Source of the DNA: Lepidodermella squamata
Lineage: Eukaryota; Gastrotricha
NCBI GenBank assembly: GCA_047495785.1
Contig: JBLDXI010000009.1
Span: 3,162,001 to 3,226,000, forward strand
DNA length: 64,000 nucleotides
Direction: 5' to 3'
The position numbers and the translations under genes are program-made. Positions within the stretch are counted from its first letter, which is position 1. Each line of letters starts with the position of its first letter. The notes beneath the pieces are model-generated. The model did not search any database. It was not told where the DNA came from and worked only from the letters and a program-made list of their open reading frames with translations. This document shows, in pieces, positions 23,289 through 35,800 of the stretch.

Positions 23289-25148
23289 ATGGGATACCAC
23301 TCTTTTCAAGACGGCGTTCTCGGCTTCTTCGTCATTTTTGATCTGGTCGTACAAATTCTGGCCATTCTCGGCAACTGCCTAGTCCTACTCGCCGTGGTGA
23401 ATGTTAAAATAGGCCTGGCTGGTTACCGACGTTTCCTCGTAAGTCTGCTGGCCAATAACATTTTTCTAAGCGTCGCCCAAGTGTTAATCGCCATCTACCT
23501 CGAATGCGACGAAAACATCGATAGGAAGCATTCATGCATCGGAACCTTCCTCGACAGCCTCAAACTCTTCGCTGTTTTCGCAGCCCTTTTCAATCTATGC
23601 GGAATGTCAGCAGACCATCTTATAGGCATCATTCAGCCACTTAAATACGACTACGTAAGTTTGACAATATACGACCTGAGTAGATCTATAGTTTTTGTCA
23701 ATAGCTGATGAACACAAAAATGGCTAAGGCTGCTCCTTTCATCATCTGGGTTTTCGCCTTTATATTTGGTAATTTTTCAGGATTTTACCGAATTTTTTCC
23801 GAATTGTTGTTATTAGGCTTTGCTGATATACCGATAGCTGCCTTGGTGTACTACATGTACAGCTACCGCCCTGTGACCACAGGCGCGTCGTATTTGGCCC
23901 TGTTCGAGGCTTTGATGAACTCTTCATCGTCAGCAGCAGCTCTCGTCGCTAAAAATCCGCAACCGTTCTTCGAGCCTCAGACTACCTTGGCCCCATACCC
24001 AACGATTATCCACTTCAAAAACCCCGATTTGTTCGAAACCACCCCAATGGCTACGCCATCATTCGATATGGACGATGCGTTTCTCGGAGACCCGTTTTCT
24101 GAGCTGAATACCCTGAAAGATATCGACGTCGATCTGTTACAGGAAGAGACAGATTGGTGCTTGATCTCGTTTTCTTACAAGCTCTACTGGGTTCAATGGT
24201 TTCGTCTAATTTGCACTGTGGTTGTTTTCGTGTTTCTACTATTATGCTATGGTAGAATTTTCGGGAAAATCCGGAAAAATCATTCGCTGTTGAAAGGCTC
24301 CCGCTCTGTCGATACGCGGCAAAGGGTGAAACGGCAGCGGCGGTCGTCCAGCAATACATCCCAAAGCAAGAGTGCAACGAGTACGCTAGCCGCTAACGCA
24401 GCTCTACTCGCGACTTCGAGCAACGCGAGCCAAATCAACTATGCCCTAGTAACCCGCAGACAATCGACTTCGATGCACAGACGAAGCTCGAGAAAATTCA
24501 TCATGACAACGCTGCTCCTGCTGAATGTTTTCGCTGTCTGCTGGTTGCCTTTCATCTTTTTCGAAATTTCCGTAAATCCCGAACTGGTGATGGCGTCGGC
24601 GCCAGAGGGGGATGAATCCAGTATAACTAGGTAAGGATTGTTTGATATTTCATAGCGAAACGTCTACCTGAATTTTCAAAGGCTTCATTTTCTACAACAT
24701 CTGTTCAATTCGCTGTTTTTGTCGTATCCGTTACTCGACTCGATAATTTGCGTCGCGAGGGTCTGCTCCGTACGAAGGTGAGACTAATTTCGCTTGATTG
24801 ATTTCCTGGGTGATTACTCGTAAATACAATAGGTACATCCATCTCATGCTGCTTGTTCCGCTCAAATGCCGCTCGGCTGGCTTCAAAAACAGCATCGGCC
24901 GCGAATCGACCTCGTTCACCCCGGTAAATCACAACATCATCAATGCGAATATCGAAGTCCTCAACTCACCCGGTAATCTCAACAACAATCGATCGACTGG
25001 CAGCGTCGGCTCCAGCGGCAGCCTCAGCCTTCAGAAATCAACCGGCCTCGCCCTGGCCAGGCCGTTGATCGCCGAAAATAATGCCAGAAAGGCCAGTGAT
25101 AGCGGCTTCATATACGCGGCGCCAAACCAGTCCCCAAGTAATGTGTGA
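23289..25148 (+). CDS. Receptor 8: divergent rhodopsin-like receptor, 5 exons
   Basis: 551 residues. Exons: 23289-23654, 23705-23768 (64-nt TM4 exon), 23817-24630, 24682-24777 and 24833-25148. TM1 has G-N-C-L-V-L. TM2 reads L-A-N-N, so the conserved Asp is Asn. The TM3 triplet is D-H-L. The usual Y-P after TM3 is Q-P. The outer loop is about 100 residues with D-W-C-L-I before TM5. TM5 has L-C-Y-G-R-I-F. The third inner loop is expanded to about 75 residues and is very basic and Ser/Ala-rich (V-K-R-Q-R-R-S-S-S core). TM6 is C-W-L-P. TM7 reads L-L-D-S-I-I-C, lacking both Pro and Tyr of D-P-x-x-Y. AATAAA at 25364. The combination suggests altered signalling or a non-classical role. The 3' end faces the minus-strand coiled-coil gene. 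Confidence 0.85.
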
Positions 25149-25415
25149 TCTCTCAATCTACTTTGAATAGTTGAAAATAATCACTTCTCTGTGTACAACT
25201 AACAATTACACGCCAGTGAATTCTTTTTATTTTTATCTGCTATATTTTCTCACTATTTTCCGACTTGAGGTCGCATTTTTCAAGCAATGCGACAGTCTTT
25301 CTCCCGTTCGATTAACACCATGAAAAAAACAGCTATCAAATGAGAAATCAAAAGACATGATTCAATAAAACATAAACGTTCTATGAGTCACTGATGTTTT
25401 CAATCGATCGATCTT

Positions 25416-26410
25416 TCAGTTGAACAATCGCCGGGCCGGACTGATCGATGAATGCGCCAACTGATAAAAAATAAAGCTAGGGATTATCTACAACTGATCG
25501 TAACTAAACCCACCTGTTGAACGCGACTTCGGAGGAAACGATTTTCCAGCTCAATCAAAGTTAAATCTTCAACGTTTCTGCCAGATGACTCGGATATTAT
25601 CTTATCCTTATCCGCTTCAATCACTTTCGTCAGCCGATCGTTCTCGGCCGCTAATGCACTGACAACTTTCTCGAAAGAACTTTTCGTTTCTTCTTCTCGA
25701 TCTTCAAGTTGGTGGGCTTTATCGATAGCCACTTGGAGTTGGGTTAGTAAGTCGCTTCTTTCAGACCGCATCTTCAACAAAGCAGCCATGTTTTTCTCAC
25801 TCAAATGATCAGGACCATTGTCGGATTTCTTCTTCAAGTCGGATAATTCAGCTTTCAGCTGCTGAATTTCCAAGCCTCGGAATTTCAGCTCGTCGGACAA
25901 CTTTCGCTGCAGACGACTGGCGGCTGATTTGGTCTTCTCAAGTTCCCAATCTTTCACAGCTAACTGGCTCTGAATAGCGTAGTAAGCGTCAGAAACTTGC
26001 GAGATGTACGTCAGCGTTTCCCGGGACATGACGGAATGCCTAATGGCGTCGATATCGGCTTTCAAGCCAAGGTTCTGTTTCAGCAGTGATGACATGTTAA
26101 GGCGGCTGTGGAGTAGCTGTCGTTTCAGGCGGTACGTGCGTTTTTTCAGAAAATTCAGCGTGAAGGTACTATTTTTAATACCAGAGGAAGCACGGCGGGG
26201 AATGTCAGGTTGCATCATTAGCTCACTAGAAGACAGGAAAAACTCGGTCTCAGAATTTGCTAATTGATATAGTGGGATAGACAGTTCATTGTTGAGTAAG
26301 CGGGAGTGCACTGAGGGGTGCACTTTCCCGCACTTTTTTGGATCAAAATCCGGCCGACATTGGGAGACATCATTTAACAGAATGACTCCTTGCGAACATT
26401 GTTCGGGGCG
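25416..26410 (-). CDS. Coiled-coil protein, 5' end unresolved
   Basis: This minus-strand gene lies inside the receptor array and is convergent with receptor 8. Two exons are clear: 26410 (or upstream) to 25514, and 25460-25416. The 53-nt intron (GTGGGT donor, CAG acceptor) sits exactly between codons; the last exon adds LAHSSISPARRLFN and a TGA. The protein is highly charged with heptad-like Leu spacing over about 200 residues (for example R-L-Q-R-K-L-S-D-E-L and E-L-E-N-R-F-L-R-S), so mostly coiled coil; no catalytic motif or membrane segment is seen. The first in-frame ATG is 26218 (MMQPDIPRR), but the frame stays open upstream to 26410 and reads like coding sequence. An AG immediately precedes that point, so an upstream exon may supply the start. 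A plus-strand TTTATT at 25226 could be its poly(A) signal, overlapping the 3' UTR of receptor 8. I do not recognise the family. Confidence 0.7.
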
Positions 26411-26494
26411 CTATCGTTAGTGCCGTTGATAACCCGGGGATTTACGCTTTTATACGTGAAATTGGAGTTGAAAGAAAATGCGAAGGTTGAAATG

Positions 26495-27150
26495 TGAAAA
26501 GTTGGGGGTTTGACAGTATTTTCGTCAGATTTTGATGCCGCTCTCAAGATCAATGAGCCAGCAGTCCAACCATACCAGAACCAGTTTTTACCCAGTGAAA
26601 AAAGCTGTTGAAAAACCGATTTTTTATGATTTCGTATCAAGTCGTATCAAGTCAAGAAGACGAACGATATCTAAAATAGGTTGATGGTGGTCACGGTTGC
26701 TGAGAAAATGGGCTTCTAAGTTTCGGGTAAAAATTGCCAATTTCGAAAAATTCGCGCTTAAAAATTTAGCTTTTTATTGCATCAATTAATTCCGATCATT
26801 TATTTTCTTATGCACATTTGACGCTTTCTCAGGGTAATCTGAGGTGAGGAATATTGCTAGATATTCAAAAATATTCAAATATTCGAAGATATTCAAGCTA
26901 GTGATCACGCGTCAACCTAATCGATAAGACTTTTCGGCGATACGTTTCCCGACTTTTGAGGTAGATAGGAACCTTCTTCTGAATTTCAACAATTCAAAAT
27001 CCTCAAAGAAAACTGAGTAAATAAGGACATCTAAGAATCCAAGAATCTTCCGTCTTCAAATCAACACACGTTTTGCCATTTGCTGGAAAACACGGAAATT
27101 ACGCCAAATCTCACTTATCAATTTTCAACGGTCATTTTACATGCGCAATC
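26495..27150 (+). repeat. Dispersed repeat alpha, copy 1
   Basis: It aligns in order with 34255-34815. Shared blocks include GTTTG-C-GTATTTT, TTTGATGCCGCT-TCAAGA, GGTTGCTGAGAAAAT, GGGTAATCTGAGG-GAGGAAT, CGTCAACCTAA-CGAT, and TTTTGCCATT-GCTGGAAAA. No protein is encoded. It contains a short ATATTCAA tandem stretch near 26865. Confidence 0.65.
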
Positions 27151-27159
27151 GTAATTTTT

Positions 27160-27440
27160 GGCCAATCTCAGATGAGGAGTCTCGCTGGAAATTCGAAAAT
27201 TCACGTAATTTACGGAAAAAGTCTTGTTTCTCCCATTCAACCTGAATCGATAAGGCCTTTCGTCGACACTTTTTGGTTTCACGAGAGATGGGAGCCTCCC
27301 AGAGGTCTGAGGAATTCGTAACTTCAACACCCTCAAAACCGCTGACCTACTGACTAAAAACATGGGAATATCCGATTTGCGGAGAAGAAACGACACTCGT
27401 TTCCCTTGTCACTGCGTTTTGCCTTCCATTCACATGAAGA
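27160..27440 (+). repeat. Dispersed repeat alpha, partial copy 2
   Basis: It repeats the second half of the alpha unit in the same order: CCAATCTCAGATGAGGAGT, TCAACCTGAATCGATAAGGC, TGGGAGCCTCC, and CGTTTTGCCTT. It sits directly after copy 1, so it may be a partial tandem duplication. Confidence 0.5.
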
Positions 27441-27599
27441 ACGCCACTTTTTTATTTGCCAGCCATAACCTTGAAATGTTGGGAATCCATATGACTATTT
27501 CGATTTCGGGTGTCTTGACAAATTCCGAATTCTAAATCCAGTTAGTTGAGGAAAGGTTTTGTCAAGTTAATTCCAAATCCCTGTCGTTATTAGGTGCAC

Positions 27600-28740
27600 C
27601 GGCAACCCCTGAGATGTCTGCGCAACGACAAGGCCGACTTTTTTAAACTGAATTTCAGCGTTTGAGAAGGACACGTCCGGTTATTGTTTTTCAAAGTGGC
27701 CCTCTTTACTTTTCATTAATTCTACGAAATTAAATTGTAACAGAATGCAGAGGAATTTTAGTGATTTGATTAGAATCTAAATTGGCCATCGTTCTCGGTG
27801 GGGGGTGTGGCAGCAAATAAAATTTAAAACGCCGAACTGAATTACTCATGTGAAATTAGCATGCTGTCATGGCGCGACTACTACTGGACGAAATGTCCAC
27901 CTAGAATTAAGAGAATAATTGGAGCGAGGCATTTTTTTTTACTTTCAAATGTCCCGATTTGAAGGTGGTGTAACTTCATTTTGAAGGCATTAAATGACCA
28001 TAGTTCCAAAACAGTGCGAGACAGCAGTCTGCCAGAGTGATATTCCTCGACAGGGCGATCAAAAACTAATCAAACTTAAATTGAGGATCTTTTTAAACAA
28101 CGCTCCCATGCGGCTGAGCAGCAAATTTCGAATGTCGACTAATAACAGGGCAAGGCTGTCGGCTTTTTCGCCGTGTTGCGTTAGAACTCTTAAACTTGTG
28201 GCGCCTTTACGCATTCACCTTTCAAATGATGTCGCTTATTATAATGAATTATATTGCCTGGACCTGCTTCGTAAACATGACAGAAAGGGTGAAGTTGATA
28301 CGTCCCAAACTCGGGTTTTCCGACTAGATTTCAGCTTATTGAAAGACATGTCGGGTTTTTCCTTCGAAAGCATGATCCTCTTTATTTTCCATGACGCAAA
28401 CTTTCCAAAAAAATATGGAATTTTAAATAATGCGGGGGAATTATCATCGATATGATTAGAATCTAATAAACTGCCCGCAGTCCGTGATTGAAGCATGGTA
28501 TTACGGCAGTTTACTTCGAGCGAGCAGAGGACGAGGTAAACTATAAAAATTCGAATTACATATTATGTGGGGAATTGAATTATCCACTTTAGAAACCATG
28601 CTGCCAGGGCTCGAATAATCCTGGAGGACACTTCATCTACTCTAAAATTAAGATAATTATCCGAACCAGACTTTTTTCAACTGTCCGAGGTTAAAGGCAA
28701 TCACACTTTCTTTTGAACGCATTTTCTACTGGAAAATTGT
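27600..28740. repeat. Diverged tandem duplication
   Basis: A block at about 27620-27900 recurs at about 28305-28640. Shared elements in order are GACT(T)TT, ATTTCAGC-TTTGA-AAG, CCTCTTTA-TTTTC, GATT(A)GAATCTAA, then CATGCTG-CA, and AATTAAGA-AATTA. The offset is about 690 to 740 bp. The copies are strongly diverged and non-coding. Confidence 0.4.
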
Positions 28741-29793
28741 CCGGTGCAACACGTTTAATCTTAATCAAAATGTAAGAGTAATTTGATGTTTTTTCTTGCT
28801 TATTTGGAGCAAATAAGTTGTAGGGCTTCTTTCTTTCGCATTTTTCAACATTTCGTTTGAGGACTAATTCAATGTGAAGATCCTGCCCGGGTGGTATAAC
28901 GCCTCCTTAATAATTAGCCATCTTAAATAGCAGTATCACACTCTGCGACGGATTTATCGACCTTGTCCATATATTTTTTTTCTACATTCTTTTGAGTATC
29001 ACATTATGGAGCCTTGCATCAAACAATTTGTATATATGCAGCCATATCGCTGGGCTGCTCGCCAAATTTCTGCGGTCAAATATTGACCCTTCGCTTTTTG
29101 GTCTAGAGACTCAATCAACAATGCACATTAAATGATGATCAACTCCATGAATAATGCTACGCCGCGTTCGAATTCCAAGACAAATCAACGGCGTTAGATA
29201 GTGTTAGATCAATTGCAATGACAGCGGTTGGTTTGCACCTAATTTGATAGAGTAGCTTTTACAGCTCGAGATCGCGCGTTAACCGAAGCGTTATTACAAT
29301 AATGCGAAATAAACGATTCGCCCGCGTGTAATTATTTTCGCAGACAGCAAAAAAACTGCGCATATATCTTTCCGCGCTCATGTCAAATATTATGCGCTCG
29401 CCTACCGCGCGCGAGTCAATCATCTCGCCGTAAAAGAGATGAAGAAAAACTTGGCGGAGAATCATCTATCATCTCTCATCCCGGCGCCGCGCGCTATCTT
29501 ATTCTAGCTTACTACAACATCTATTTATTATTGATGTCATTACACCAGAAGTCCACGTCGTAAACAAAAGCGCGCCCACAATTATTGTTGAAGCTGTCCT
29601 CGCTGAAAATGTCCGGTCGCCTTTTGTGCGATAATAGGTATGACGTATCTTGGGTGCGAAGTGGTCATCCATCACAGGCCATACACAAAAATCGATGTAA
29701 TTTACGCGCCCATCTAAGCCTCGCTAATCCAATCGATCAATAAGGCTGAAATTGAGCGTAATAAATACCCAGTTTTTTCTAGTGATATTATTA

Positions 29794-29799
29794 TATAAA
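29794..29799 (+). promoter_or_regulatory. TATA-like box before receptor 9
   Basis: TATAAA within ATTATATAAATGCGG lies 45 bases before the ATG of receptor 9, leaving room for a start site about 20 to 30 bases downstream and a very short leader. Position and match only. Confidence 0.4.
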
Positions 29800-29843
29800 T
29801 GCGGCCGTCGATTTCGAAATTTTTCATTATTTTACGCCGATAA

Positions 29844-32800
29844 ATGGATCGAATTTTGCAAGGTCCTAAAGGTTCACTGGTGATTTTCGACTACACCGTG
29901 TTGGTGTTGGCGGTGATTTTCAACCTGTTCGCGCTGCTCGGCACAGTCAAGGGCCGGTTTGTGTTGAAAAACTACCGCCGCTATTTGATATCTCTGGTTG
30001 TTTCAAATTTGTTCCTCTGCTGTGTTAACGCGGCGTCGTTTGCGAATCAGGCGCTGACGGCGCTCGAACTCGGGCCCGATGTCGAGTTTCAACGGTGCGC
30101 GGCAAATTTTCAACGCAGTGCGCTGCTTTTCGGAATTTTCGCGAATTTATTCACAATTTTTGGAATGAGCGTCGAGCATTACATTGGAATAGTAAGCGAA
30201 TCGGACATTTTTTTATTAATCGCTTTATTTTTTCTATTTTTATCTAGATGTATCCGTTGAGATATGGTTCGGTAAGTCCTTTGGGATTTTTTGTGAAAGA
30301 AGTTTGACACACCACGCTGATTCAATTTATTCCCATGACACTTCGGGGGTGGGAAAGCTAGTTCTAGAAAAAAATGCATCGATCACGCATCACTAAAGCG
30401 ATGAATTAAAAGTAGAATTGTCCAAGTAAAAATAGAAAAAAATGAGTAGGTTACAGTGGAAAATATGCTGTTACAGATCGGAATATTTTGAGCTATCTTG
30501 GTCTGATTGAGTAAAATTCTGGCAGCATTTAACCCTATTTGAGCAAGGAAGCATAAAAGGCAAAGAAATAACAGGATTCCGAAACTCCTGCGAATTTGCG
30601 AATTCAATTTTATTGCTTTAAAATGAGGTAAAAGTCTGAAAAATGGAAAAGCGAGCAAATCCCGCCAAAAAGGAGAAGCAAGTTGGTCGAGCCATTTGCC
30701 ATCTTACGTTTCGAATGTTGCCGATCCCATATATTTCGTACATTAGTCGCTCGGAAGGGATCTCTTATCACTTCCTAATGACCATGAAACCTTACAGGTA
30801 TTTATTGTTGACGCGGCAATAATTAAAATTAGGCAAACTAGAACAGATCTCTCGATTAAGTAATCAGCGCGGGACGGATGCAAGGACTTATTCCTAAAGC
30901 TGAACCCACACCTCAGTCACTCAGTAAGGCCCTCAAGAGGTCCCTTGTCCCCCGCATGTCACCTGGGCTTCTCGAATTGAGGATCGCGGCCCTTTTCGCG
31001 TGGGTTGCACGATCGCGGGAGTCACCTGATAATTTTGATAAAATTGCTGAGATTTTTCTTCTAATTTTGTGCTACTCTTCAAGAAAAATCTTCGAAAATA
31101 GCGCCAGCTAAAACTCGTTGCGCTTTTGTCCCACGGTATTTAACCGAAAACCGGCTGAAAATTCGGCAAAATGTTTTAAGAAATTATTTGAAAAATGGAG
31201 GTAAGTTGGACGCGGAATTTCGGAATTTTGACAGTATTTTTCTCTAATGAGAAATGGATAGGTAATGAAGAATGTGGTAAGGGTCACAGCCCGGTAAGAA
31301 TTTCGATTCTGGGATTCGCGAAGGGTTATATGTGAGAAGCCCTGGTTAACCCTTCGGGTAACAGTTCTCTTCTGATATGCAAGTACTATAGTTTTTGAAC
31401 TATTATTTATGATTTGATTAGGCTGGAAATTTAAATCTCAAATTTTAGGACGACGTTTGACTAGCATTTCGAAATCCACATACGACATGACTTTGTTAAT
31501 TTTTGGGTGTGCCAAGTGCGCACCCTAAATTTAGGGTTCCAGTGCTAACTTTGAGACTCAAAGACTAGATTTCCACTAAATATGGTTTTTTGAGTTTCGT
31601 GTTCTTACTAGAATCGGAATGTTTTACTATTATGCCTAACGGATAGATCTTCATATTACATTTATTTTGCGCTATAAGCGGACAGTTTACAAGTTGTATT
31701 ACATCCTACAGAGCCGATATCGATTGCAAGTATCGATTTTTCAAATCGGTGATTTTTCCGATATCAGCATGTCGTGGAACCCAACATCCATAATTTTCCT
31801 TCGTAGCTTAGGGCACCATTCGGCTAAAATAAAAAATCCTAGGTTCAAGGAGAGCATTAATATCGATCAAAAAACGAAAACACCGAAATCGCAAAGAATC
31901 TGAAAAATTTAGTACCAGGACGATTAAACTTAGTGCTGGAACCTCAATTTTAGTGGTGCAAAAATTTGAAACCTTAATTTGTTTCAGATTGTCAAGACAA
32001 TTTGGCTTCGAAATTCGCTAACTATCATCTGGATAGCTTCCTTTTTCCTGGCATTCGGCGACATGATCATCGGAGTCAGCATCTACTTCCTAATTCAAAA
32101 TTTATTCAGCACAACCCGGTCGAATGAGCGGCTAAACTGCGTGCTAGATCGCCGAAATGCCACTACAACACCGCCTGTAACTCGGCACAAAATCTCAGCC
32201 CAACTGCTACCGAAAACAACCGAACAATACTCGTTCAACAATCGAATTCAGGAGGCTGAAACAACGCCGTGGTCGCCTGTTACCTCGTACGACCAACAAA
32301 AACTGGCCCTTCAACCCGCTGCGTTGAAGAACTTCGAACTCCTCGACCTTCACAACGCCATCAGCCACAACCAGCTGGCGAAAAGCGCTGAATCAGCCTC
32401 CGAGTCTTACTTGTCCTGCTTCGAACGGCGGGTCGACGATCTGGAGCAGGAGAATTCGAATTGGTGTACTTTTATTCTGGAGAACAAAATTTGGCCAGAA
32501 GGATTTGCTACAATAGTTACAGTTTCCTGCTTCTTTTTCCTAACTTTTTTCTACGGCCGGATAATCAAACAAATGTTGCGGAAAAATCGGCGCATTTTCC
32601 GCGAGTGGATTGTTACTACTGTTTTGTTACTAGCGACCTTTGTCATTTGCTGGCTGCCCTTCATGCTGCTGGAATTTATCGCCGTTGTAGTCGCGTATCA
32701 GGTGCATCATTACGGGCCGAGTTGGACGGCGATGCAGTTGTCGCTGCGGTTGGTCTACGTTCACAACATGTTTCACTCGGTTTTTCTGTGCTTTCCTCTT

Positions 32801-35800
32801 CTCGATCCTATCCTACACGTCACGCGCGTTTCTGCAGTTAGGAAGTAAGTGAAAATAATTGATTCGTCTGTGAAATTTCGCGCAAAAAAGATAGCTTAAA
32901 ATTTGTATAAACAATTTGTATATAATATATAATAATAAGGAATCCTGGCAAAGGGTGTGTTCAAAAAGTCTCAGAGCTTCAGAACGCTGTTCTTTCAGAA
33001 TTACTCGATAATTGCGTTTTTTAATGTTCAGAGCGATTTTTCGCATTGTTTAGTTTCAGAGGAAAGGGACACAGATGCTCTTGATTACGCTTTCAGGCGA
33101 TTTTTTAATGCTCAGAACGTTCAGTGAGGGACAAGCATTGTTCGAAGTTTCAGGCTGCTCGAGCAGTCTGAAACTTTCCCTGATTACTCACGTGCGTCAT
33201 GATTAGTCACAATGGTTCGATATGAATTTTATTTTTATCAATTTTTTGACGGCAAAGCGTTTCTACGTCTGCAAAGTGGGAAAATTATTCGGAAACCTTG
33301 CGGAACACCTTGGAACGCCTCTACGGCACATTTCTACTTCACAGCTATTAAAAATTTATCAATTTTCAAGTTTGAATAAATGAATTTCTTTAATTAATCA
33401 ATGCAAAAAAATAGCAAATGAAATGCCGAATGGTACCACTTCTTCCTTTCCCCTTTTTCAGGAAAACACATAAGGCTCAGGTCAATTTTTAATTTTTCCT
33501 TTCCAAAAATTGAAAATTAAATTAAAAAATTAAAAATTAAAAATTTTGGGCGGCATCACATATTTTCAATTTCACAACTGCTAATTTTCGAAGCCTTCCC
33601 AAAACATTTTGAAAAATACCTTTACTTTTATCGGGAGGGTGATAGCTGCAGCTTTCAATTAAAAATCAAGAGTCGTTTGATGAACAATTCCCAAAAATTC
33701 ATTCAGATCGAGACCGATTCCAAACTTTCTCGCAGCATGTATAATTTATGCCGATAAAATCGCGGCGACACTGTGGCGGTCTAGATTCTAGATTGTTCTC
33801 TATCGTCGTAAACCGAAAAAACGGGTTGAAAATCAATCGACAATCCGTCAGGTCGCTATTATTTGCCTTTTGGTGGGAAATTATTACAAAAATGTTCCCA
33901 AAAAATCAAAATTGAAGAGAGACTGTTGGGCGCAAATTCCTAACAATTTTCCCACAATTTATTGCAATATTTAAAAAATTTCCCGAGGTGAATAAGCTTT
34001 CCGCGTTAGACTGCGATAAAAAGAAATAAAAGTTAAAGTTTCGTTGAAACACTATTGCGCAATGAGTGAACAAAGCCTGTAATCAAGAATGTGCATTCAG
34101 TGGCGCTGAGACTTTTTGAACACACCCAAAGCAAGATTTTCTCGAAAGAATTGTCCTTTGTTCTCGAATTTAGGGTTACACTCCTAAATTTGAGGTTTCA
34201 GCACAAGTTTTCCACAAATCTTGGGTTTGCGATCCCATGCTTGCACAAATGACCGGAACCAAGTGAAAAGTGGGGTTTGGCGATATTTTTGACATCGTGA
34301 GATTTGATGCCGCTTTCAAGACCAATGAACGATATCAAAAAAAGGTCGATAGCAATCAGGGTTGCTGAGAAAATCGGCTTCAAAGTTTACAGGTGGAAAT
34401 TTCTAAAAAATGCGCGCTTAAGAAATCAAGTTTTTTATTACATCATTAAATAATTCTTCGCGCAATACATGCTGCTGCTATTTTCTTATGCTATTTTTTG
34501 GGGTAATCTGAGGCGAGGAATCTTGCGAAATGTTCAACAATTTGGATGGAATCAAGCCAGTGATTCCACGTCAACCTAAAGCGATGAGCCTTTTCGGCGA
34601 TACTTTGGGGTTATCCCGTCTATTGAGGTGCATGGGAGCCTCCTGGAGATCTGAAGTTTGAAAATAAAAAATCCTCCAGAAAAATGACTAAGAACATCTA
34701 GGAATCCCTGAATCGTCCCGCTCCAAGTCAACTACGTTTTGCCATTAGCTGGAAAATACGGAAAATTCACCACACCCCACTTTTCACTTGTTTCAGGTCA
34801 AATAGCTTTCACAATTAAGCGTAATTTGCGCTCTAGGCAGTCATTTACCCATTCGTATTTCAGCCTTCAGCCTTCGATATCGATTTCAAATACGTATCGA
34901 TTTTTTAACATCAGTGATATTTCCGATACTTGCGAATACCTATTATTGGGTTAGTGGCCTGAAATCCTTTTTCGGATATTTCTTGAAAGCGTAGAATCAT
35001 TTTAAAAGAGACTCTGGGCAAATTTGGTTCCGCTACTGAAAATTTACTGGTTTCGTTAAAAGTACAGAGGAACCCCGATTTCCCGTCATCTACGGTGCCA
35101 CGAAAATCCTGACGGGAAATCTATGCAATTATGAGTGTAATTGCCCTCTGCGGGTCCAAGTCGCTCCTTAAAATTTACATATCGTTATTTCCCGTCAGAC
35201 GGGAAATCTGGGTTCCACTGTATTCTGTTTTTTAATATTCGGATAGATTCAATTCTAGAACCTCAATTTTAGTGGTGGAAATACCTTGACGCATTTTCCA
35301 TTTCAGACTTTCTAAGGTGCTGATCGTAGCTTTTAAAATCGATGAAAAATCGGAATCAGATGGCTAAGATGGTTAGAATTCAGAGAAGCGAGATCAACTT
35401 GAGAAACCATAATTTCTGGAACAATTTTCTTTTAGCGGAACCAAAATTGTCCGTATATAGTTGAGGATCCAAATTTTAAAACTTGGCACCGAACTCAGAA
35501 ACCGAACTGAAGTCCACATTTTGAAATTACTTCAACAACTGAAATTCAACCTGTATAATAAATAATCACATCGCTGATTTACCTGAAAAACCTGAGCGCA
35601 GCGAGCAAAAGGTTTGCCTTAAAAATGCGTTCAAATGCGCAATGCTTGGAAATTTCAAAAGTTTTGAACGCGCGTTCTCCATTTTTGCTTTGCAGCAATG
35701 AATCATGATAGCATGATGATTTTGGAAGGTAATTTGTGGGACCTCATTCATAATTAACTTCCGCTTTAATGCGACTAAAAATAGGACTTCAGTGTTTCAA

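Larger units (their letters stand above)
26411..29843. other. Repeat-rich gap between coiled-coil gene and receptor 9
   Basis: 3.4 kb. It includes two copies of repeat alpha (about 26495-27150 and 27160-27440), a diverged tandem duplication (about 27600-28740), and AT-rich sequence. Open frames such as 27994-28455 fall within the duplication and look non-coding. The promoter region of receptor 9 occupies the last few hundred bases. Confidence 0.5.

Noticed and set aside
26374-26640. Minus-strand frame as 5' exon of the coiled-coil gene
   Set aside because: It is in a different frame and overlaps repeat alpha; the coiled-coil frame itself stays open to 26410.
27994-28455. 153-codon open frame before receptor 9
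   Set aside because: It lies in a diverged tandem duplication, and the duplicate copy is not open; composition is not gene-like.
32461-32841. 126-codon frame in receptor 9 exon 3
   Set aside because: It is the second reading frame of the TM5-TM7 coding exon, a shadow.
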